A DNA stretch of 64,000 nucleotides from positions 428,127-492,126 of the forward strand of contig JXTB01000092.1 in assembly GCA_002914805.1 (NCBI GenBank). Direction: 5' to 3'. Made by a program: the position numbers and the translations under genes. Origin of the DNA: Parasponia andersonii (Eukaryota; Streptophyta; Magnoliopsida; Rosales; Cannabaceae). Under the pieces are notes generated by a model. It was not told the DNA's origin. It saw only the letters and a program-made list of their open reading frames with translations, and did no database searches. Below, piece by piece: positions 38,563 through 51,060 of the stretch (position 1 is its first letter; every line of letters starts with the position of its first letter).

Positions 38563-39140
38563 CGTGATGAACGAGCTAGACGAGTAATACCTCCACGGGA
38601 GAGAAGTAGAACTTACTTCAACGATCTTTTCAATGACCTGCCGCAAATATTCTCAATCATGTAGCATTTTTTAATGTTATATGATCACAAACAAGTATGT
38701 ACTAATATGTCACCGATAATTATTAATAGTATTACAAAGACTTAATCCATAACCATATATTATTGTGCTTATAAATAAATCTAGATTCTAGAATCAATTA
38801 TTTAAACACACAAGTAATTATTATTATTATTATTATTTGAACTTACCAGGACGGTAAGCATTAATATTGGCACCCAACTTATCAATCCGGGTCACCACGG
38901 TTCCAACCATAGCTTCACCCAACTCTATTGCCACGAATAGAGGATTTTTTTTTCTATCTATATTAATCCACTGTTCCAAAATACATGAACTGAGGTTAAA
39001 ATTTTCCTCCAAATCAATTATTAACACATGCAGAGAGACCATCATGAACGTGAATTAATTAAATTAAATAATTTGGATATGTAACCATATATACCTCATT
39101 CATGAATGTCGTCGTTGTTGTATCACTGAATCCATGAACG

Positions 39141-40795
39141 CAGGGGTGGAGGGAGAAGAGGCCCAGTGGGGGCATGGATTTTGGGATTTTTTTTTTACAT
39201 GTATAAAAAAATAAAAAATGTGTCTTTTTTAAAATTGGGGCAAAATTTTATCATGCCTCAACTGAAAATTAGGCCTAAACTATATTGGTCCAATATTAGC
39301 ACAATGGGCCTAGTAAAATAATTTAAAAAAAAAAAAGAATTACAGACCTATAGACTATGATATTAAAAGAAAAAATATACGTTATATCAGAAAGAGAACG
39401 AGACCTGACTTCACTATTAGAATTTAAAATAGGTCTTTTTGTTAGTTGTTTCGGCCTTCAAACGTAAGGCAAGACCCAAAGGAGGATGATAAAGGTTCGA
39501 ATCATCTTACTATTTTTTCCCTCATTCAATTTTTATTTTCTATTTCCCTTATTCAATATTTTTTATTGAAGTTAGATAAACTTTGATAAAAATGAATTTA
39601 AATATTATACATTGGTTAGATAGACTTTAAGAGCCTAAGATCTTAAAAAGAAGAAGACTAAGAAAAGAGAGATATTATGATGAAGAAAACTCGTATATTT
39701 ATATGATAAAGAGATTTCAATAAAAAACAAATGGCAAAGCGAAGTAATGTGGCTCATGTCTGGTGGGTTGGTGGCAGAAAGAGTGAGAACAAAGAAGATA
39801 TTAGGTTTATGTTAGGTGTTGGTGCAGTTCTTACCAGCTATCTACGCGTCTTTGAATTACTGATGTTATATCGACCAATTGTCCACGTATCTTTGCTATC
39901 CCAGTGTGCTTTTGACTTTAGGTCAGATCGGAGAGGCAGGGGTGCCCACCTGCAAAGACTCTCCGATACTTAAGTCAGATATTTACTCCTAAGATTGAGT
40001 AGCAAAGATTAAGTTTTTATTTTGCTTAAGTCAGATATTTTAAGACCTTTTAAAAATATGACCAAATTTTGGATTTAATTTAAGTAAATATCCTTTTTTC
40101 AATGTTATAGCAAAATATTCAGTATATATGTTTATATATCAAGTGTAAAATTTTATATATCAAATATAAAAAATTATATATTAAGTACATTTTAGTACAG
40201 TAACTGAAATTAGTAGATATGTTTATCTATCAAGTGTAAAAATATATATACATAGACATTTAGCTATAAAATTTTAAAAATGAATATTTACTTAATTAAA
40301 TTTAAAATATTGGTCATCCACCTAAGTTCTAAACAATTTGAGAAAAGTTACGGGAATTGGAAAAAATAAGCCCAAATATCTAATAGGTAGGCTTATTCCC
40401 TTTATGAAATGAGGAAGTAGGGAAAAGATAAGCCGAAATGCCCAAATGTCACGTGGACGACGTGGGCATTAGAAACTAAAGGCCCAAAGTGTATACTGTG
40501 TATGTGCTGATGTAGTGATGTGTAATTTTATTTTTGTTATATTTACTTAATAACAAATTTTAAATATACATAGTAAATAATTGTATAGTTAGATAAATAA
40601 TTAAAGAAATATAAAAAATCTAAATAATTAAGTAATTGCAGTTTGCTCAACCCTACTAATTTGATAATTTTTTGTTGTTATTTATTTTTAAGAAATAAGT
40701 ATGAATAAAATATTGTAAAGTTTTTTGAGCAAAATATTTTTAGTCTTAATAATACTATTATGCCCCCGCTGAAAAAATTTGCTGGATCCGCCCTG
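39141..40795. mobile_element. Non-autonomous hAT (Tip100-like) DNA transposon
   Basis: The left end is CAGGGGTGGAGG and the right end, on the other strand, is CAGGGCGGATCCAGC; both resemble the CAGGGGCGGAG termini of Tip100-type hAT elements. Both also share a GGGGGCAT block about 30 nt inside. The flanks are CATGAACG (39133-39140) and CATGAAAG (40796-40803), an 8-bp target duplication with one mismatch, which is diagnostic for hAT. No transposase is encoded. It lies next to exon 2 of XBAT copy 1. Confidence 0.85.
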
Positions 40796-41216
40796 CATGA
40801 AAGATGAATCCACTTATATGATATTATTTAGAGAGCAAAAAAGAAAACACAAATTGGGCAATATGCCTCGATCTGTATAACGATTCCAATGAGAGCATGA
40901 TAAATTTTTGTTTTTATATATAGATATATATATCTATATATATATATATAGCATTGGATGAAAATAAAAAATGAAGAAAAAAAATCAATTTTATATTTAT
41001 TATTACCCAAATCACATTTTGGTAATGTTTACTAATTTATAATGAGAAAAATAGTAAAAAGGAAATTGTCTGAAAAAGAATAAATAAAAACTTGAGTTAT
41101 CCCGTCGTAATTTAACTAATTAATATAAGAGATTCACCAAATTTTTTTTATACATAATGTGTATTAATAATGGAAATTAGCCTCAATACCGCTTTTTAGA
41201 CTTGTATTTGCCTTTT

Positions 41217-41238
41217 GGGGGGGGGGGGGGGGGGGGGA
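41217..41238 (+). repeat. Poly-G tract of 22
   Basis: An uninterrupted run of 22 G follows CCTTTT and precedes AGTATATT, in otherwise AT-rich DNA between XBAT copies 1 and 2. Confidence 0.95.
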
Positions 41239-41695
41239 GTATATTGCACTCTAATAAAGGCACTGTATAATTTTATATTCTTGTGTCAGATTTTTTTTTT
41301 TAATTATAACATATTCCATTGTTGTAATCGTTATATTTATAAACTACAGATTTGGATTTTAAGAACAATTTTCCCATCACATTTGGAGCGCATCCGAAGA
41401 GAAAATCTGGATTATCTAAGCAGAGCTCATATCCCATATATTGCAAGAATGTTGTTGCCATGTATACAGTGGACGATTTGGAGGTGAAATCAAATGAATG
41501 GAGATCCAATATGAGTGACAAAAATATGTTCATGCCAATATTATATCACTGGTCAATCTGAAATATCATCAATGTGTAGATGCTCCTCTATACAAGCAAA
41601 ACAAAGGCCATTTGCTTTATCAGTCCATAAAAATGTCAAATCATAAGCTAAGGAATCTATGGGGAGATACCATGTTGTAACGTCCAGTTTGCTCA

Positions 41696-44069
41696 TCAGA
41701 CGGTATAGAGCTTCACTACCTGATCTATCTTGGACCGGCATATTGGACAAACGCCATTATTGGCTTTGATCTCTGTCAAACAAGACATGCAACAAGCCAC
41801 ATGACCACAAGGAATGAAGGCACCTTCTATTGGACCCTCCCAACATATCACGCATAAGGAAATACTCTCATCTTTAGTTTCTGTAGTCCCATCTGATGTG
41901 GAAGCCTCACAACTATCTTTAGCTTGAGTAGAAACATCTGTGGCAATATCAATTGTTGGATAGAGGATCGAGCCTTCGATTGAATAATGCTCTTGATCTG
42001 GAATAGGAGGAGCCGATGGAGCTGGTGAAGTTGATGAAGAAATGTCATGGTCAAATACACTCCAGCCACTAATGTAGTCATGTTGAGCACTGTTGTTTGC
42101 CTCCGAATGTGTGGTTCCAACAGCTGATCCTAAGCCGTTGTAACTGTCCTCGCTCGCAGCAGACATTCCTTGCTCATTGGTGTTGGACACTTCGGTTATC
42201 TGATGGTAATGAGGATCCAGTGGTGTATCCCCGGCAGCAGCAGCAGGATGAATAAGGTTACTTAGCAACATTTCCAACAGTCTTAAGGAGTTTTTTTCAG
42301 AATGAGGGTCAATAGAGGGAGACATAGCCTGGAAAGCAACATGGGACCTTTGTTAAGCAAGCCATATATATATATATGCAAAACAAAAATGTCTAGCCTG
42401 ATTGTGCTTGAAGATATACAACAAGCTAAGCACAACGTGCTAATTCAATCTTTTCAAAAATTGAATCCTGTAATTGCTGTATAATCATTTTACAACTAGG
42501 ATACATTAGCTTTCATTTCTTCACAGCAGGGAGCTTAATGCATTGAAGAAAAATCAAGATACTTTATATCAGCTGACAATATAACAAATAACTATGTGAC
42601 ATGATTAATTCAAGAGATCTGCAGTGAGTGAATTAGCTATGCATCAGGTATTGCAAAACTAATTCAGCCAAAAATAAATAAATAAAAAACTTGAAGATCA
42701 CATGCTCAGTGAAACAGTGTCATAATTAACATCTTTAGTAAAGAAGAAAACTAACTAATTCCGAAAATCAAACACACACAATTAATATGTGCCTTTCGCA
42801 AAAGTAGCTAGTAATGAAGAGTAAACAGAGTCAGAACCTACCAGTAAATCATCTAGCATAATCCCATTATATCACACTCTATACATTTTTGATAGGTACA
42901 AACTTGCAAATAAAAAAATTCCGTGTCCGTATGTGGAAGCAACAAGAGATAGATATAAATAACATATAGACATGTTTGATGATGGTACCTGAATAATTTT
43001 TAGCCATGCGGTGAGTACTGAAGGACCGACCACCCTTAACGGCAGATGCAAGTTTAAGCCTAGACTCTGATAACAAAACATTGATTAGCAGATACTAGAA
43101 AGAAAGTAGCTCCATCAAGCAAATTAATAAATAGAGTAAGAGCAGAAACTGATATAGAAACAATAGAATATAAGCTATTTGCATGGAGCTAGCATTAGTA
43201 ACCGTCCATTATTAGTTCATTTTCAATCCATAGATTCTAGCTATGAAGCTTAGTAAGTAGTGCAGTACTCACTGATCATAGAATAGTAAAATATTTTGAG
43301 TGTCGGATCTGATTGATGCAGATTAGGTTCCTTGATTCGGGCCTTCCAAAGAGAAATGACAGTACAAGGCCGGGCATCCTGTCAGTGGATCGACATACGG
43401 TTGTGTTTGAAAATGTGAAAGAAGGATCGATAAAGGATGAGTTTGACTATGTTTATAAAAGCAGTTCAATATTCTAATTATTGAAGGTATGACCAAAAAA
43501 AAACAATTTAATTTGGAGGACCTGACTTTGAGGAATATTAATTAATCAGTTTTGCCTGCTGGCTACATTTTCAGTGTCAATTTGGACCAGAATGTAACAC
43601 CATAGCTACTATAGTTGTAAAAAAATATTGGAATTAAAGTCCAAGTTTTGAGGCTAACTGTTACATGTAGCAGTAAAAGGATCTCATAAATAGTAATAAT
43701 ATGAAAGGTAAATTTTGGCGATCGACTACATAAAAAATACAATTGAGAGATAACAAAACAAAGCATCGCCAAGATCTCTTAGCTTCTATAATCCAAGGGG
43801 ATAGAGGTAATTAGTATTCAAATGGGAAGTCTTTCCCAAAACACTACTACCAACCGAGATTAGAAATTAAAAAAAAAAAAAAAATGAAAACTGTTAAGAG
43901 TGTTTTATAAACAGTCAAAATTCGGATACAGGTGGAGAGGGAACATGAGTGAGTATTATCTAAGCAACTTCATAACATAAATCTTGCTATGCAGAAACAA
44001 GTGTACAAAACTGCAAATAGCTTAAAAACCAAAAGAAACATAATTTTTAGAGGAAACAAATAGAGAATC

Positions 44070-44109
<40 letters not shown>

Positions 44110-46184
44110 AGAGCGTAATTTTATACCTCTATGTTACAATATACCGCGAGCTCCAACTTGAGAGGCTGGATATGAGTGTTGGGACCAATGGGAATAATTA
44201 CAACCCAACTGCAAGTAAAAAAGAAAAAAAAAAAAAAACACTCCTATTAGCTATACATACGCGAATTTTAACAAGAAAAGAAAAGAAAAGAAAGCAAAGC
44301 AATATATGCATACACTTTTCTTGAGAAGAGACGTGGAGCTATTGCTCCAAGGAAGCGTGGACTAATAATCTCCCGGAAAGAGCCGGAGAAATAGCATACA
44401 TGATTCTGAAAGCAATAAAGAAAAGTATGCAAAAAAAAAAAAAAAGACTTTGGTCACTATGATTGTAACAATATACTACTGATCATAATACATAAAAAGA
44501 ATTCGGTAAATATTTCAACACAACAAATAAATTATTGAGTTGAGCATGTAATACCTCAATAGTACGGACAACTTTGGTATGTCTATGCAGTCTAGCTATC
44601 TCAAGCGCAGTTTGACCATCGTCATTCGGCAACAAAGCATTTGCTGAAACATTAATAACGACAAAAGACTAATTAATTAAGCACACTAAAAGATTTGATC
44701 TTTTTTTTTTTTGTCCAAATTAAATATATGACTTCATTAATTATGTAACTAAATTAAAAAACATGATATACCTCCATGGGAGAGAAGTAATGCAACCGTC
44801 TGATCCAGGCCTTCTTTTGCGACATGATGTAAAGGAGTCCCGGCATCGCGACCTACGAAAATTCAATGATTAAACTACTTTTGAATACAATGTGTGTACA
44901 TCTGTGTATATACATATATAATATTATGCTTATGATGAATGGAACTAGAACAAAGTATATATATATATATATATATATATACGTACTATACTACAAGAAG
45001 TAAGTATATCTGAGTTATTTTCGACTTACCATGTCTGTAAGCATTAACATTGGCACCCAACTGAATAAGGGTTTTGGCAATATCAATCAAATTTGGATTC
45101 ATGCATGCCACCATCAGAGGAGTTTTTCCGTCTCTACCAGTCCACTGTACTTCAAAATACATACAATGTACTGATCATCAGATCAAACTAGAATCAATCA
45201 ATCTCCAAGCGGTCGATTGAGCCAATAACTTAGAAACATGCATATTGCATGCACCCATATACATATAATCTGGTTTATCAAATTACCATTCTATTGATTC
45301 AATTAATTACATATATGTATATACTGTTGTAAAACTCGCACAATCAAGAAGATAATATTGACATAAATTCTTTCTAGAATTTTGATCTAATCGCACCCAC
45401 ATAAGAAAATAAAGAACATAAGTATTTAACATAATTCAATTATAAATTGTAACATACGTCTGCGAAAGATCATCATCTGTAAACATTTCATTAAAAAAGA
45501 GAATAATTTATACTTTATAGTTTTGGTCTACGCAAAAGCACCCAAAAGCTCACGAGCACATTTTCTTTATTTTCACTAACCCGAAAACCTCATAAACCCA
45601 CGTATGCTTTTAACTTTCTATATCCTAGAATCCTTAGTTCTCTCCTACCAAGGTTACATAATTACTTTGTCTCTTACTCACTCTCTTCTGCCTCACTCAC
45701 CATATAGCTGCCCATAAGACTTCTATTTATTGTATAGAATAAAGCTAGAGCCCTAGCTACTAGGAGTAAAACACCTTTATAGATGGCTATCCAATAAAAA
45801 TAGGAATCCGAAGCCTTTTAGGGGATGTATACAAAATCCCATGTGTTTATTTCATATGTAATACATAGAATCATAACCTTCACGGATGGCTCTCCAATAA
45901 GCATAGGAATCCCAAGCCTTTTAGAATGTATACAAAATCCCATGTGTTTACCTCATATGTAATATACGCAGAGTCATAATAACATGAGACGCATAAGAAT
46001 TTAATAGGCACACAACATATACATATATATTAAACAAGAAATAATTAATATTACGTACCTCAAGGCTAGCACCCATTTCGAAGAGAAATCTAATGGAAGG
46101 CTCAATATTGCGGCCACCGGTCACGACCAAATCATAGAGCAACTCGGCTTGAGAACCTTGTTGTCGTCGTCTCATTAATTCCAT
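41696..46184 (-). CDS. XBAT34/35-like ankyrin-RING E3 ubiquitin ligase, copy 2 (frameshifted)
   Basis: XBAT34/35-type proteins are ubiquitin ligases; XBAT35 acts in ethylene-dependent growth and defence. Nine exons: 46184-46059, 45144-45030, 44852-44772, 44643-44555, 44405-44314, 44208-44127, 43378-43273, 43066-42989, 42328-41696. Exons 1-7 join in frame: N-terminus MELMRRRQQGSQ, then ankyrin repeats (WTGRDGKTPLMVA; GRDAGTPLHHVAKEGLDQTV; DDGQTALEIARLHRHTKVVR), then WVVIIPIG and DARPCTVISLW blocks. Exon 9 is open and encodes a Ser/Pro-rich stretch and a C3HC4 RING (CVICWEG...FIPCGHVACCMSC...CPICRSK). Exon 8 carries 4 extra bases relative to copies 1 and 3, putting exon 9 out of frame and giving an early stop. 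As read, the product keeps ankyrin repeats but loses the RING. It could be a truncated adaptor, a recent pseudogene or an assembly error. Confidence 0.82.
45775..45975. repeat. About 110-bp imperfect tandem duplication in XBAT copy 2 intron 1
   Basis: The unit contains ATGGCT(A/C)TCCAATAA, AGGAATCC, AAGCCTTTTAG and GTATACAAAATCCCATGTGT, and is present twice in direct succession. It is non-coding and has mildly diverged. Confidence 0.8.
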
Positions 46185-46920
46185 GGATGAATGATTGATG
46201 ATTTACGTATGTACTATGATTTTGAAATTGAAAGGATTTAAAACACACAATATAGGCAACGACGCTGACCTAAAAGAGGAGAAGAGAGCAAAAGGTGGGT
46301 AATTAAAAAAATTATTATTTTTATTATTTTTTATTATCAAACCTTAAAATTCTCCTAATTAACTGCACTTTTTTTTTTTTTAAGAGAGACTAATTAATTG
46401 GGCTGTTAATAATTAAAAACTCATTTAAAATAGGATAACGGATTGGTTGTTGACTTCTTGTTGTTGTTGGTTTTTTTTTTTTAATAATTACTGGATAATG
46501 ATTATATATATATATATATATAAATAAAAATAGAACTCCACTTAATTAAAACGAAAAAAAAAAACAACTCGCGTACATGATATTCAAACTTCTAATCTAT
46601 GACCCAATCCACCCCATTATATGGGCTAGTCAAGCAGGTCAGGTGGGTATTAACGTTTTCTTTAAGGTAGTGTTGTAGAAGAAGGTAAAAAAAAAATAAT
46701 AAAACCATTAATCTTATATTTCTGTTATTATATATAAAAACCGTAAAAGGAAAAGTTTGAAAACTAATGAGGAAGAATACAAAAGGAGTGATCTCTTCTT
46801 AAATTTAACTAAAAATGTTTGAATATCAATAAGCTAATAGCTTTTCGACCACCAAAAAAAGAAAAAAAAAAAAGTTACAAAACATAAGCTAAGGAATCAA
46901 AAAGTCTTTATGGAAATATA
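46185..46920. other. Upstream region of XBAT copy 2
   Basis: This AT-rich spacer between the start of copy 2 and the RING end of copy 3 is the probable promoter of copy 2. It includes a (TA)n tract near 46503-46521. No gene is seen. Confidence 0.45.
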
Positions 46921-47155
46921 CACAGCCGTTTACTACTCATCTATCAGACAGCATAGATCTTCACTACCTGATCTATCTGGGATCGGCATATTGGACAAAG
47001 ACCATCACTGTCTTTGATGTTGATCAAACAAGACATACAATCGGCAATATGACCACAAGGAATTAAGGCAACTTCTCTTAGAGCTCCCCAACAGATCACG
47101 CACAAGGAAGTAGTATCATCTTTACTATTTGTCTCATCATTTGATGTTGTTGCAG

Positions 47156-49258
47156 TGTCACGACCCAGATCCTGGGCCAGCGGCAGAAAGGGAATTTCAC
47201 AAGTAAAAATTCAAAGATTATTTTAGAAAAATTCATAAAAATAATTTTAAAAGAAAAATTCCTACAGTTTTGTGATCATCATTAGACTTAGATTATTAAT
47301 GAAATTTATTTAAACAAACCAAACACCATCATCAGTAGTCTCACAATACACTAGTTATACAAACAGAGTCCGTGAAATGGGCCCATTAATATTTAATATA
47401 AGCCAAGATAAATAACAGCGTTATTTACATAGTTATCAATTTCCTATACGGTAACCAACTCCTCAATCCTTTGCTCCTAAGTTTCCAAAGTCACACCGAG
47501 CACTACCTAAGGGATGCGCATTCACATGCTCAGTAGGAATTCAATTATCTTTTAGATTGAGGTAATTTCTCAAATTTGCATGATTAGTTCCTTTAAATCC
47601 ATGTATAAATCAAATTTATAAAATTCATTGGTATCCAGAATAGTCACATATTCAAAACCAAAATCAAAACCACATCGTTGTACATATCATATATCAACAA
47701 GGATATAAGTGAGCTCTCATCCTCCCATCACAGCCATGTAATACCTCTATAGCAGGGGTACCTAGTATCCTGACACTGTTCGTAAGCGTTTTAGATAAAA
47801 ACCTACGCAGGGGCCTAGGTCTCTCACCTAACGTTGCAGCAACTTGCCAGCGACCTAAAAATACTGCGATGCTATAACAGAACTCAAGTGTGTGATCTTA
47901 TGGTATGCACAACATGTAACAATCTACAGCTATCATGCATCCAATAATCAAATCATACTTTAAAAATCCAACTTAGCATTATTCTAGGATTTATTGTAAC
48001 ATGGGCAGCACATCACTATTTTACCCCAAAACTAGTATGTAAAAATATATATAATAATTCACGCAATCCAATTCCAGTATAACCCAACAATTAACTACTT
48101 TCTTTAACCATCGTAAAATCACGATTTTTTATAAATAAATTTTAATACAAATAAAATCCAAAACATATATAAAAATTAGGTAATCGAACCTCTATCTTGA
48201 TATGGTAGTAATACCAGGCCAATGACGCTCGAAAAATCCCTGGTTAGTCACTCAGGTGCTTAAACGACAATTTCTGGTTTCTAGTGAGTCCACTTGAAAA
48301 AGTGACTTTTCTACTAGAGCTTCAAATACAGAAATGGAGGTCACCACTGAATTCAGAGTACCCAAAAATGTTAGATCAGATATATACTTTGTCAAAAATG
48401 GATCCCGATGCGAGACCGGCCCGTGACACGCAAAATAGTGAAATTTGTGCCAAGAAATTTTAATTTTCGTTCCACAACAATGATATTTTATATCAAAATT
48501 CATATCTTGACCTCATTGAGTCCAAATTCGAAATCAGATTTCAGTTTCGAGGTCCTTAGCATTAATTAAGTCCAAAAATCCGAGAATTATATAAATACCA
48601 CATTTTGAAAATAATTAGAAAAATATCTTTTTTTCTAATTACTATTTACCGCACTTACCATTATCTTTTTTACTTTTATCAACTGTAATTATTTATAATT
48701 TTAACTCTTTTTCATATCATTTATTTACCTCAGGTAAATAAATCATTTAATCAAAATAATTACGTGAAAAATATTTTTTACATAGTTGGTAAAAACAGTA
48801 AAAATGGTAAAAACTTACCGGAGATGAATTTTAATATGAAACCACTTGGAGTTGATCGACGAAGACGAGATGGAGCTTCACTTATCGGAGGTGTCGAAAA
48901 CGGAGGTCGGACGGTGCTCCAGTGGCCAGAAAATCTCGCCAGAGGAACGAGACCGTACTGGTGACGTTAGATTCATTTTCAAAAGCCCTTCAACTCGGGC
49001 TGGCGCATCGGCCGAGGCAGGCGGTGGTGCGACGAATGTAGGCGGCAGTAGTTCTGGCATTTTCTCTTTTTTTCTCTCTTCCTCAAGCCCCTATTTGTTG
49101 AATATTTAAACGTTTTGAGGGGTTTTTAAGAACAAATTGGCCACTATTACAAAATATTATAATATTCTAAATATTTTATTATTTTAATCGAAAATTCAAT
49201 ATTTACAACTTTGTCATTACTCGTAAAATGTTCAATTTGTGACTTCACAGATTTTACA
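47156..49258 (-). mobile_element. Solo LTR splitting the RING exon of XBAT copy 3
   Basis: On the plus strand the element begins TGTCACGACCC and ends GATTTTACA, so on the minus strand it runs TGTAAAATC...GGGTCGTGACA. A perfect 5-bp target duplication TGCAG flanks it (47151-47155 and 49259-49263). The right junction is then repeated once more by a 78-bp tandem duplication. Its ends and several internal blocks, including one followed by GGATGAGAGCTCA, match the solo LTR at 34915-37181. It is the same family in opposite orientation, but a separate and diverged insertion. Confidence 0.85.
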
Positions 49259-49372
49259 TGCAGCCTCACGTCTATAGTAATTTGAGTACTTGAATTACTC
49301 TTAAAATGTTCAATTTGTGACTTCACAGATTTTACATGCAGCCTCACGTCTATAGTAATTTGAGTACTTGAA
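49217..49372. repeat. 78-bp tandem duplication across an LTR/exon junction
   Basis: The string TTCACAGATTTTACATGCAG occurs twice, exactly 78 bp apart, with the flanking words TAAAATGTTCAATTTGTGAC and CCTCACGTCTATAGTAATTT also repeated. Because the unit contains both the LTR end and host exon, it must postdate the insertion. Confidence 0.92.
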
Positions 49373-51060
49373 ATATCTGTGCCAAGATCAATTGTTGGAT
49401 AGTGGATTAGTGACCCTTCGATTAAATGCTCTTCTGGAATAGGAGGAGGAGGAGGAGATGGAGCTAACGAAGTCGTTGATGAAGACATGTCATGATGCTC
49501 ATATTCATCCACACTCCAGCCATTAATGTAATCATCTTGAGCACTGTTGTTTGCCTCCGAGTGTGGTTCCAACAGCTGACGCTAAGGCGTTGTAACTGCC
49601 ATCGCTCGTAGTCATTCCCTCCCCATTTGTGTTGGACACTTCAGTAGTTATCTGATCATGAGCATAAGGATCCATTGGTGCATCTTCAGCAGCAGGTTGA
49701 ATAATGTTGCTTGACAACATTTCCAACTGTTGTACAGAGTTTTCAGTACTATGGTTAACAGAGGGAGACAGAGCCTGGAAATTAGACACATTGGACCTTT
49801 GTTAAACAACTGATCATATGCCTAGCCTTGTGAAGATATATACAACAAGCAAGAACAAGGTATTCGTTTTCGTACGATATTTACAAAATTGAAACCCATG
49901 TAGTTGCTATATTATAATCATTTGACAACAAAGATGCAATATTAATTAGTTTAAATTTTTTGAACTTTATATATGCAGTAACACAATCTTGTAACATCTT
50001 TTGTAACATTAGATGACATGTTTTTCCCAGGAAAATTAATGCAACCACAAAGAGGCAAAAATAACCTTATGTATACATGTTTGATGTGTACCTGAGAAAT
50101 TCTTTGCCATGCCTAGTATATTGAAGGATCACCCTTAATGGCAGATGCAAGTTTAAGCCTACATTCTGATAACATGCATTGATTAATAGAAAGAAAGTAG
50201 CTCATCAAGCAAATCAATATACAAAGTAGAGAGCAGAAACTGATATAGGAGCACAGGCATAAGTGCTATTGCATGCATGGGGCATTATTTTAACTTTCCA
50301 TTAATTCATTTTGAATATCTACAATATTGTTGCCAAGAATCTTAGTAAGTTTCTAAGCCAACATGTACTCATTTTATTTAATTATAAACAAAAGATACCA
50401 ACCAGGGGAGTGATATTGTGAGAACTTACTATTATAGTAATAAGATATTGTGAGTGTTGGATCTGATTGACGCATATTGGGTTTCTTGATTCGGGCTTTC
50501 CAGAGAGAAAAGACTTTGCAAGGCGGGGCAAACTGTCCAGTGGAGCATGATGTTTATCAATTTTCTTAATGTAAACAAGGATAATTGAAGGTATACAAGG
50601 CATGCAATTGAGGACATTTTCATATATACTGCCATTAATTCATGACATTTTCATGTATGAGAAGGTTGCCTACAAATTGACACAGGGATTCAAAAGAAAT
50701 GCCCATATGTGCAGTTCAAACCATAACACTAGAAAGAAGAAGAAGAAAATATAAATGAATTAATTTAAAACCACTTTACCTCTGCGTTACAATACACTAC
50801 CAGCTTCAACTTGGGAGGATTTACATCGTTATTCTCTTGAATAACTACAACCCAACTGCAAGTAAATTAAAACATTAGTCTTATTAGCTCTATATTATAT
50901 GTTAATTAAACTAAAATATTGTAATAAAATACAGATCGAACACCACGATTTCGTGCTCGATTGATCATGAACCAGTTATACACCGAACAAAAGATAAATC
51001 AAATTAAGAAGCCGTTAAAAAGAAAAGAAAGAAAGCAATATAGTAGTGTTATGAGAGAGG

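Larger units (their letters stand above)
34583..38970 (-). pseudogene. XBAT34/35-like ankyrin-RING E3 ligase, copy 1 (pseudogene)
   Basis: The exons match copy 2 and lie in the same order on the minus strand: exon 2 about 38970-38848, exon 3 about 38645-38590, exon 4 about 38447-38356, exon 5 about 38197-38114, exon 6 about 37976-37921, exon 7 about 37733-37629, exon 8 37502-37429 and a RING remnant 34830-34583. Exon 1 is missing; a hAT element lies just beyond exon 2. Exon 3 has lost about 30 bp. About 480 bp of exon 9 upstream of the RING is deleted, and the intron before it holds a solo LTR. The RING has lost its second cysteine (CANYW in place of CVICW). Exon 8, however, keeps the ancestral frame that copy 2 has lost. 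It is almost certainly non-functional. Confidence 0.85.
46921..51050 (-). pseudogene. XBAT34/35-like copy 3, 5'-truncated and LTR-split (pseudogene)
   Basis: Exon 6 (about 50865-50780), exon 7 region (about 50540-50430), exon 8 (about 50172-50104) and exon 9 (about 49780-46940) are recognisable. Exons 1-5 are absent, and homology to copy 2 stops just before exon 5, near 51045. Exon 9 is interrupted by a 2.1-kb solo LTR, and its upstream half is in two different frames (49789-49532 and 49572 onward), so it also has a small indel. The RING beyond the insertion (about 47130-46940) is intact: CVICWGA...LIPCGHIADCMSC...CPICRSQ. Without a promoter, start or ankyrin repeats this cannot make an XBAT protein. 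Confidence 0.85.

Noticed and set aside
39440..39515. tRNA-like B box (GGTTCGAATC) suggesting a tRNA or SINE
   Set aside because: No acceptor stem, no credible A box at the right spacing and no 3' A-rich tail or duplication; it lies within the hAT element.
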